Source: Arthrobacter_N sp051262515
GTDB lineage: Bacteria; Actinomycetota; Actinomycetes; Actinomycetales; Micrococcaceae
Length of the DNA: 64,000 nt
Direction: 5' to 3'
Assembly (NCBI RefSeq): GCF_051262515.1
Contig: NZ_JBIMER010000013.1
Coordinates: forward strand, 16,748 to 80,747
Positions 59,621 to 64,000 of the stretch are shown piece by piece (position 1 is the first letter of the stretch; the number at the start of each line of letters is the position of its first letter). Below the pieces are notes generated by a model. The model did no database searches. It was not told the DNA's origin and was given only the letters and a program-made list of their open reading frames with translations. The position numbers and the translations under genes were made by a program.

Positions 59621-61144
59621 ATGACTGACCAGACTTTCCAGCTATTCGCCATCGGCGTTTACCTGGCCGCCATGCTGGCCATCGGCTATTTCGCCTTCAA
59701 GCGCACCAGCGACCTCGATGACTACATGCTTGCGGGACGCAAACTCAAGCCCGGCGTCGCCGCCCTGTCCGCCGGCGCTTCGGACATGTCGGGATGGCTT
59801 CTGATGGGGCTCCCCGGCGCCATCTACGTCAGCGGACTCATCGAGGCCTGGATCGCGATTGGCCTGACCATCGGCGCATGGCTCAACTGGAAGTTCGTTG
59901 CCCCGCGGCTGCGTTCCTACACGGAGGTCTCGCAGAACGCGATCACCATTCCGAGCTTCTTCGAGAAGCGTCTGAAAGACAAGTCGCACGTCCTGCGAAT
60001 CACCGCCTCCGTGGTGGTCCTCATCTTCTTCACCTTCTACGTGTCCTCCGGCATGGTCGCCGCAGGCAAGTTCTTCGAGGGTTCCTTCGGCTGGAGCTAC
60101 CTCGCGGGCATGCTGACCGTCACCATCGTGACACTGGTCTACACGCTGTTCGGCGGCTTCCTCGGAGCGACCTTGACCGACGTCGCCCAGGGACTGCTGA
60201 TGTTCGCGGCCCTGATCGCCGTGCCCATCGTCGCGGTGTTCCAGACCGGCGGGATCGGCGCCACAGTGGAACGCATCCAGCAGATCAACCCCGAGGCACT
60301 GAACCTCTTCGCGGGCTTCGGCGAGGGCAACTCCCTGCTGTGGGCGCTGGGCATCTTCTCCACCGCCGCATGGGGCCTGGGCTACTTCGGGCAGCCCCAC
60401 ATCATCGTCCGGTTCATGGCCCTGCGCACCCCGCAGGACGCGAAGGCCGGGCGTCGCATCGGCATCGGCTGGATGGTTCTGACCTCCATCGGCGCCGTCA
60501 CCACCGCGTTGATCGGCATCGCGTACTTCGCCTCCGATCCCGCCCTGTCACTGGATGATCCGGAAACGGTGTTCCTATTGCTGTCGCAGATCCTGTTCCA
60601 CCCGTTCGTGGCCGGTCTGGTCCTGGCGGCCGTGCTGGCGGCCATCATGTCCACTATCTCCTCGCAGTTGATCGTCTGCTCCTCCGCCCTGGTCGAGGAC
60701 CTCTACAACATCGTCGGCCGCGAGTCGACGCCCAAGAAGCAGGTGATGCTCGGGCGCCTCGGCGTACTGGTCATCGCCGTGGTCGCATCGCTCATGGCGT
60801 TGAACAAGGACACCACCATCCTCGAGTTGGTCGCGTTCGCGTGGGCCGGATTCGGCGCCGCTTTCGGCCCGTTGATCCTGTTGAGCCTGTACTGGCGCAA
60901 GCTGACGTCGATGGGCGCGCTGGCCGGCATGGTCACAGGCACGGTGACGGTGTTCGTCTGGGGCAACATCCCCGCGCTGGCCGGCTCCATGTACGAGATC
61001 GTTCCGGGCTTCATCCTGAGCACCATCGCCGCCGTCGCGGTCTCCAAGGCGACGTACCGCAGAAACGAAACGATCGAAGCGGAGTTCTCCCTGATGGAGG
61101 GCCACGTCGGCGGCGAGGAACTGGCCACCGCTCCACGCGGCTAG
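59621..61144 (+). CDS. putP: Sodium/proline symporter
   Basis: A 507-residue sodium:solute symporter with about 13 helices. SAGASDMSGWLLMGLPGAIYVSG is the PutP signature around helix 2 (quoted part: ASDMSGWLLMGLPGA). GLGYFGQPHIIVRFMA and IMSTISSQLIVCSSAL carry the sodium-site and substrate residues typical of PutP. ATG at 59621 has AAGGAAA upstream. It imports proline for PutA and follows the LysR gene by 128 bases. Confidence 0.92.
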   Translation: MTDQTFQLFAIGVYLAAMLAIGYFAFKRTSDLDDYMLAGRKLKPGVAALSAGASDMSGWLLMGLPGAIYVSGLIEAWIAIGLTIGAWLNWKFVAPRLRSYTEVSQNAITIPSFFEKRLKDKSHVLRITASVVVLIFFTFYVSSGMVAAGKFFEGSFGWSYLAGMLTVTIVTLVYTLFGGFLGATLTDVAQGLLMFAALIAVPIVAVFQTGGIGATVERIQQINPEALNLFAGFGEGNSLLWALGIFSTAAWGLGYFGQPHIIVRFMALRTPQDAKAGRRIGIGWMVLTSIGAVTTALIGIAYFASDPALSLDDPETVFLLLSQILFHPFVAGLVLAAVLAAIMSTISSQLIVCSSALVEDLYNIVGRESTPKKQVMLGRLGVLVIAVVASLMALNKDTTILELVAFAWAGFGAAFGPLILLSLYWRKLTSMGALAGMVTGTVTVFVWGNIPALAGSMYEIVPGFILSTIAAVAVSKATYRRNETIEAEFSLMEGHVGGEELATAPRG

Positions 61145-61161
61145 TCTTCACCCAAGGCGCG

Positions 61162-61193
61162 ACGGCGTCCCGGCCCACCGGCCGGGGCGCCGT
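61162..61193 (+). terminator. Terminator after putP
   Basis: A 14-bp stem with one mismatch (61162-61175 with 61180-61193) and a 4-base loop, GC-rich and followed by TTCCGC. It starts 18 bases after the putP stop. Confidence 0.6.
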
Positions 61194-61261
61194 TTCCGCG
61201 CGGTGCCATGAGCGCGGTGGCGCACAACACACTGGCGCAAGACGGAAATCACCCATGTCTA

Positions 61262-61282
61262 ACCGCACGGAAACCGTGCGGT
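61262..61282. repeat. Small perfect hairpin
   Basis: ACCGCACGG pairs with CCGTGCGGT around AAA. It lies 59 bases before the start of the 75-residue orphan and could be an operator or a leader hairpin. No T-run follows. Confidence 0.4.
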
Positions 61283-61340
61283 AACAACGTGGCGCGAGAG
61301 TTGGGGCATCAGCATCCGCACCATCCGCGAGGAACACACC

Positions 61341-61568
61341 ATGAGCGTTTCGGTCAGCCACATCCAGGATCTTCGGACGCTTGGCCCCGGGGACACCGTC
61401 GAGGCGCGCCGCTTCAACGATGTCCACTACCGCGGCCGCGTGGAGGCCACCGCTCCCGCCCACGGCGTCGTCTGGGTACGCGACGACGCCACCGGATGCC
61501 GGGTCATGCTCCACGGCGACGTCTACCGCGTCTTTGTGCTCCACCTGGCATTCGGCATGACCGCATAG
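61341..61568 (+). CDS. Small protein of unknown function
   Basis: A 75-residue protein of even composition with no known domain. The pattern of short beta-type stretches (DTVEARRFNDVHYRGRVEAT, HGVVWVRDDATGCRVML) suggests a small beta barrel, perhaps SH3- or Tudor-like. ATG at 61341 has GAGGAA upstream. It is not longer than a chance frame, but composition and the ribosome site support coding. No neighbour hints at a role. Confidence 0.5.
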   Translation: MSVSVSHIQDLRTLGPGDTVEARRFNDVHYRGRVEATAPAHGVVWVRDDATGCRVMLHGDVYRVFVLHLAFGMTA

Positions 61569-61627
61569 CGGCGTAGCCTCGCCGCCGCTCCGGCGTGATC
61601 AGCTGGCCCCATGCCGCCAGGCAACTG

Positions 61628-61759
61628 ATGGACCACATGCCCCCGCATCCGCTGGCCAATTACACGGATGAGGTGACCGCGGATCGCGAGCTTCAGGACG
61701 CCGGGGGCGAGCCCGGGCGGGACACGGATGACGGCGAATTCCCGGAGCCGCAGGCATAA
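61628..61759 (+). CDS. Possible small acidic protein
   Basis: A 43-residue reading frame from ATG 61628 (or 54 residues from GTG 61595) to the TAA at 61757. The sequence (NYTDEVTADRELQDAGGEPG...DGEFPEPQA) is hydrophilic and acidic. There is no clear ribosome site and no family resemblance, so it may be a chance frame. The rest of the 61569-61959 gap holds nothing recognised apart from the next gene's leader. Confidence 0.25.
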   Translation: MDHMPPHPLANYTDEVTADRELQDAGGEPGRDTDDGEFPEPQA

Positions 61760-61959
61760 CCCACGTCTGCCGCCCGACGGCTCGGCATCGGTTCGGGAAA
61801 GTCCCGGTGAACACACCAAAATATGTGGTTGATTTGCGACGTTACGGATACCCTGAGCCCACCTTTTGGTAACGTTTCGAGAGTCACACCGGTGGCCACC
61901 GTCGCCGGCGCACCAACAAACCGTTCCGGACGGGACGGCCATATAGGGAGGAAAATCGC

Positions 61960-62220
61960 ATGAATTTCCTGGCATTTCTGCTTCTCGGCCTCATCGCGGG
62001 CGCCATCGCCAAACTGATCCTGCCCGGCAAGCAAGGCGGCGGCTGGATCGCAACACTGATTCTCGGCGTGATTGGCGCCTTGATTGGCGGTTGGATCGGT
62101 AGCCTCTTCGGCAGCGGGACCGCAGGCTTCTTCGATCTCATCTCGTGGTTCTGGGCCATCATTGGCGCACTTCTGGTCCTCATCATTTGGGGCTTCATCA
62201 CCAAGAGGCGCGCCGCCTAA
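61960..62220 (+). CDS. GlsB/YeaQ/YmgE-family stress membrane protein
   Basis: An 86-residue membrane protein with three hydrophobic, glycine-rich helices. FLLLGLIAGAIAKLILPG and ATLILGVIGALIGGWIG are the family signature (transglycosylase-associated protein family). It is often tied to envelope or general stress. ATG at 61960 has an AGGGAGGA site. It is monocistronic, followed by a strong terminator. Confidence 0.85.
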   Translation: MNFLAFLLLGLIAGAIAKLILPGKQGGGWIATLILGVIGALIGGWIGSLFGSGTAGFFDLISWFWAIIGALLVLIIWGFITKRRAA

Positions 62221-62261
62221 CAAGCGTGCGACCGGACGGTGAACCTACCGTCCACCCGCTG

Positions 62262-62305
62262 CCGCTGGCGACCGTTCCCCCCGGGACGGTCGCCAGCGGT
62301 TTTTT
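62262..62305 (+). terminator. Rho-independent terminator after the YeaQ-type gene
   Basis: A 14-bp GC-rich perfect stem (CCGCTGGCGACCGT and its complement at 62286-62299) extended by CCC/GGG across one bulged T, and followed by a run of six T. It is the most classical terminator in the window. Confidence 0.93.
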
Positions 62306-62332
62306 ACTACGTCCACGACTAGGGTGGAGGGC

Positions 62333-63766
62333 ATGTCCTGGTCCCGCACCCAAGCACACTTCCTCGCCCTCTCGCCGCAGACACTGTGGACTGTGGTGGG
62401 TGACCCCACCATGTTGCCGCGCTGGAACCGCGCCGTCCGGTCGCTCACCCCGCGCGCATCCCTCGCGGTGGGGACGGGCCTGGATTACGTTCCGAATCCG
62501 CGCGCGCTGGGCGCCATCCATGCCCGCACCGCACCTCCCGCCGTCGTGACCCATCTCGACCCTGAACGGTTGATCGCCTGGCGGCAGGACCAGCCCGGAG
62601 GCGGACTCGCGATTCGCTGGGAGCTGGAGCCGGTTGACGGCGGGACTCGACTCGCCCAGACGGTATCGATCAACGGGCACGGTTCGGCCGTGTTCGCGGA
62701 AACCACCGCCAAACCCCTGGCTTCCGGATTCGCCGCGAACTGCGCACATCTTTATCGGCTGGCCGGCGGAACCCGCACACGCGACCTCAAGATCGTCATC
62801 GCGGGCGGCTCCGGCTTCCTTGGAAGCCGCTTGGCAGCTGATCTGCTCTGCCGCGGACACGACGTTGTTCTGCTCAGCCGCCATCCGGATCCCAAATCGC
62901 CGTTCCGGCAAGCGTGGTGGGACGGCCGGGATGTAGGTGCGTGGACCAAGGAACTCGGGCGGGCAAAGGGACTGGGACACCACGATAGCGAGGACTCGCA
63001 TGACGGGCCGGTCGCCGTCGTCAATCTCGCCGGAAAACTGGTCGACGCGCCTCCTACCGCGGCCAACATCGCTGCGTTGCGCAGCTCGCGTGTCAACGCC
63101 ACCCGTGTCTTGACCCAAGCCAGTGCGGCGCTCGAGCGTCCGGTGACCCGTTGGGTGCAGGGCAGCACAACCGCAATCTTCGGAGACGCCGGTGAAGGCA
63201 GGATGCATGAAGGCTCCCCGTTGCCTGTCGGACCTGCCGCGCTGGAGCAGATGACAGGCGTCGCCCGACCCTGGGAGGCTGCCGCCGAGAGGGCGCATGC
63301 AGACCACACGACGGTCCTGCGCACGTCGATCGTGTTGGAACAGGAGTGTCCCGCCTACGACCGGCTGGCCATGCTTGCGCGCGCCGGCCTCGGCGGCACC
63401 GTGGGCGACGGACAACAGTGGTTCAGCTGGATCCACCTGGAGGATTGGTTGGCCGTTGTCCGCGCCGCGCTTGGCCTGGAACCCGGCGTCGAACTGCCCG
63501 AGGGAGTGGTGATTGCCGCGGCGCCGGAACCTGTTCGGAATGCCGAACTCATGGAACTGCTGCGCGCGCGCCTCGCACCCGGCCCGTTGAAGCGACTTGC
63601 GCTGCCCACCCCCGCTCCCCTGCTGAAGGTCGGCGCCCTCGCATTGCGGACGGACGCCGCACTGGGACTTACGGGACGGCACGCGACATCGAAGGTTTTG
63701 GAATCCGCCGGATTCCGCTTCCGTCACCCCAGTTTGGGGCCGGCACTGGACGAGATCATTGCCTGA
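62333..63766 (+). CDS. SRPBCC-epimerase fusion protein (YfcH-like)
   Basis: A 477-residue two-domain protein. An SRPBCC/START-like lipid- or ligand-binding domain occupies residues 1-150. An NAD(P)-binding epimerase domain follows with IVIAGGSGFLGSRLAADLL (near 160), QGSTTAIFGDAGEG and a C-terminal DUF1731 segment with ATSKVLESAGFRFRHP. Stand-alone YfcH proteins carry only the second part. ATG at 62333 is seven bases after TAGGGT, so leaderless transcription is likely; GTG 62324 is an alternative. The function is unknown. Confidence 0.82.
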   Translation: MSWSRTQAHFLALSPQTLWTVVGDPTMLPRWNRAVRSLTPRASLAVGTGLDYVPNPRALGAIHARTAPPAVVTHLDPERLIAWRQDQPGGGLAIRWELEPVDGGTRLAQTVSINGHGSAVFAETTAKPLASGFAANCAHLYRLAGGTRTRDLKIVIAGGSGFLGSRLAADLLCRGHDVVLLSRHPDPKSPFRQAWWDGRDVGAWTKELGRAKGLGHHDSEDSHDGPVAVVNLAGKLVDAPPTAANIAALRSSRVNATRVLTQASAALERPVTRWVQGSTTAIFGDAGEGRMHEGSPLPVGPAALEQMTGVARPWEAAAERAHADHTTVLRTSIVLEQECPAYDRLAMLARAGLGGTVGDGQQWFSWIHLEDWLAVVRAALGLEPGVELPEGVVIAAAPEPVRNAELMELLRARLAPGPLKRLALPTPAPLLKVGALALRTDAALGLTGRHATSKVLESAGFRFRHPSLGPALDEIIA

Positions 63767-63837
63767 AACGCACACTTGACATACGCCATGTTGAGGCCGG
63801 TATCGACGCCCTCGAGACGGTGAATCCGTCCGAAGCA

Positions 63838-64000
63838 TCATGCGGTTTTGCGTGGTTTGAGGTGTTGGAGGAGTCGTGTTCTGCGGCGTTGGCCGCGGTA
63901 TTCGATGAGTTCCCCTGCGGGCTGCCGGGGGGCCGGGGTGCCCGGGAGGGCCGGTGCTGTGGAGGTGTAGGTGTGGCCGGTGGGCGTGGTGGTTTGGACG
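63838..64000 (-). CDS. DUF222/HNH endonuclease-type protein, C-terminal fragment
   Basis: Only the last 53 codons lie in the window, ending at the TGA at 63838-63840. The peptide has PTGHTYTSTAPALPGTP, close to the tail found after the HNH domain of actinobacterial DUF222 proteins, then a basic end (RGQRRRTRLLQHLKPRKT). These genes occur in many copies in Micrococcaceae; their function is unclear. The start and the HNH motif are beyond the window edge. Confidence 0.6.
   Translation of the reverse strand, partial: VQTTTPTGHTYTSTAPALPGTPAPRQPAGELIEYRGQRRRTRLLQHLKPRKTA

Noticed and set aside
1..64000. CRISPR array, tRNA, rRNA, transposase or prophage genes
   Set aside because: No regularly spaced direct repeats, no cloverleaf-like segments noticed by eye and no transposase or phage motifs; a tRNA or covariance-model scan could not be run.

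Overview
The window comes from a high-GC Gram-positive bacterium. The roughly two-thirds GC content, frequent GTG starts, apparently leaderless genes, lipoprotein signal peptides and gene set (a C-terminal DUF222/HNH fragment, a GH15 trehalase-like enzyme, a PadR/VanR-type system, actinobacterial-type bifunctional PutA) suggest an actinobacterium, most likely Micrococcaceae (Arthrobacter and relatives). This placement is inference from gene content; no rRNA or other phylogenetic marker is present.

Region 1 (1-1520): the end of nirD, a sirohydrochlorin chelatase-like gene for siroheme supply, and a cold-shock protein gene with a long leader and a clear terminator.

Region 2 (1557-34156) is a catabolic island for lignin-derived aromatics. 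It holds two mechanistically different O-demethylases: a Rieske oxygenase/reductase pair (VanA/VanB type) and a tetrahydrofolate-dependent LigM-type demethylase with a MetF-like partner. A PadR-type regulator gene lies beside them, and two similar candidate operators lie in the two divergent promoters. Next come pcaF-pcaI-pcaJ-pcaR, an ABC importer with three paralogous binding proteins, and a hydroxycinnamate cluster resembling couN-couO-couM-couL with a MarR regulator. The run ends with pobA-pcaH-pcaG-pcaB-pcaD-pcaC. Together these would take p-coumarate/ferulate-type acids to 4-hydroxybenzoate or vanillate, then protocatechuate, then succinyl-CoA and acetyl-CoA. Inserted here are an LLM flavoprotein, an acidic small protein, a LysR regulator, a secreted SH3-domain protein, a 3-hydroxyisobutyryl-CoA hydrolase-like gene, an IclR regulator and a decayed peptide-ABC ATPase.

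Region 3 (34170-37552): a cytidine-deaminase-fold enzyme, a membrane-anchored FMN glutamate-synthase-like protein and a CPBP-like membrane protein.

Region 4 (37587-53990) is carbohydrate metabolism: a ROK regulator divergent from a sugar ABC importer and alpha-glucosidase, a thioesterase, an MFS exporter, a GH15 enzyme, and a fructose PTS operon carrying fruR, fruK, fruA and also ptsI and ptsH. Four copies of a palindromic repeat (core GAAGTGGACA...TGTCCACTTC) lie between genes at 37.6, 44.0, 44.6 and 46.1 kb. Two copies supply the stop codon and the same C-terminal tail to unrelated proteins.

Region 5 (54064-64000): a rhodanese-like membrane protein, a proline utilisation unit (putA, divergent LysR, putP), small orphan proteins, a GlsB/YeaQ membrane protein, an SRPBCC-epimerase fusion and the C-terminal end of a DUF222/HNH-type protein. 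No rRNA, tRNA, CRISPR array, transposase or phage gene was recognised.
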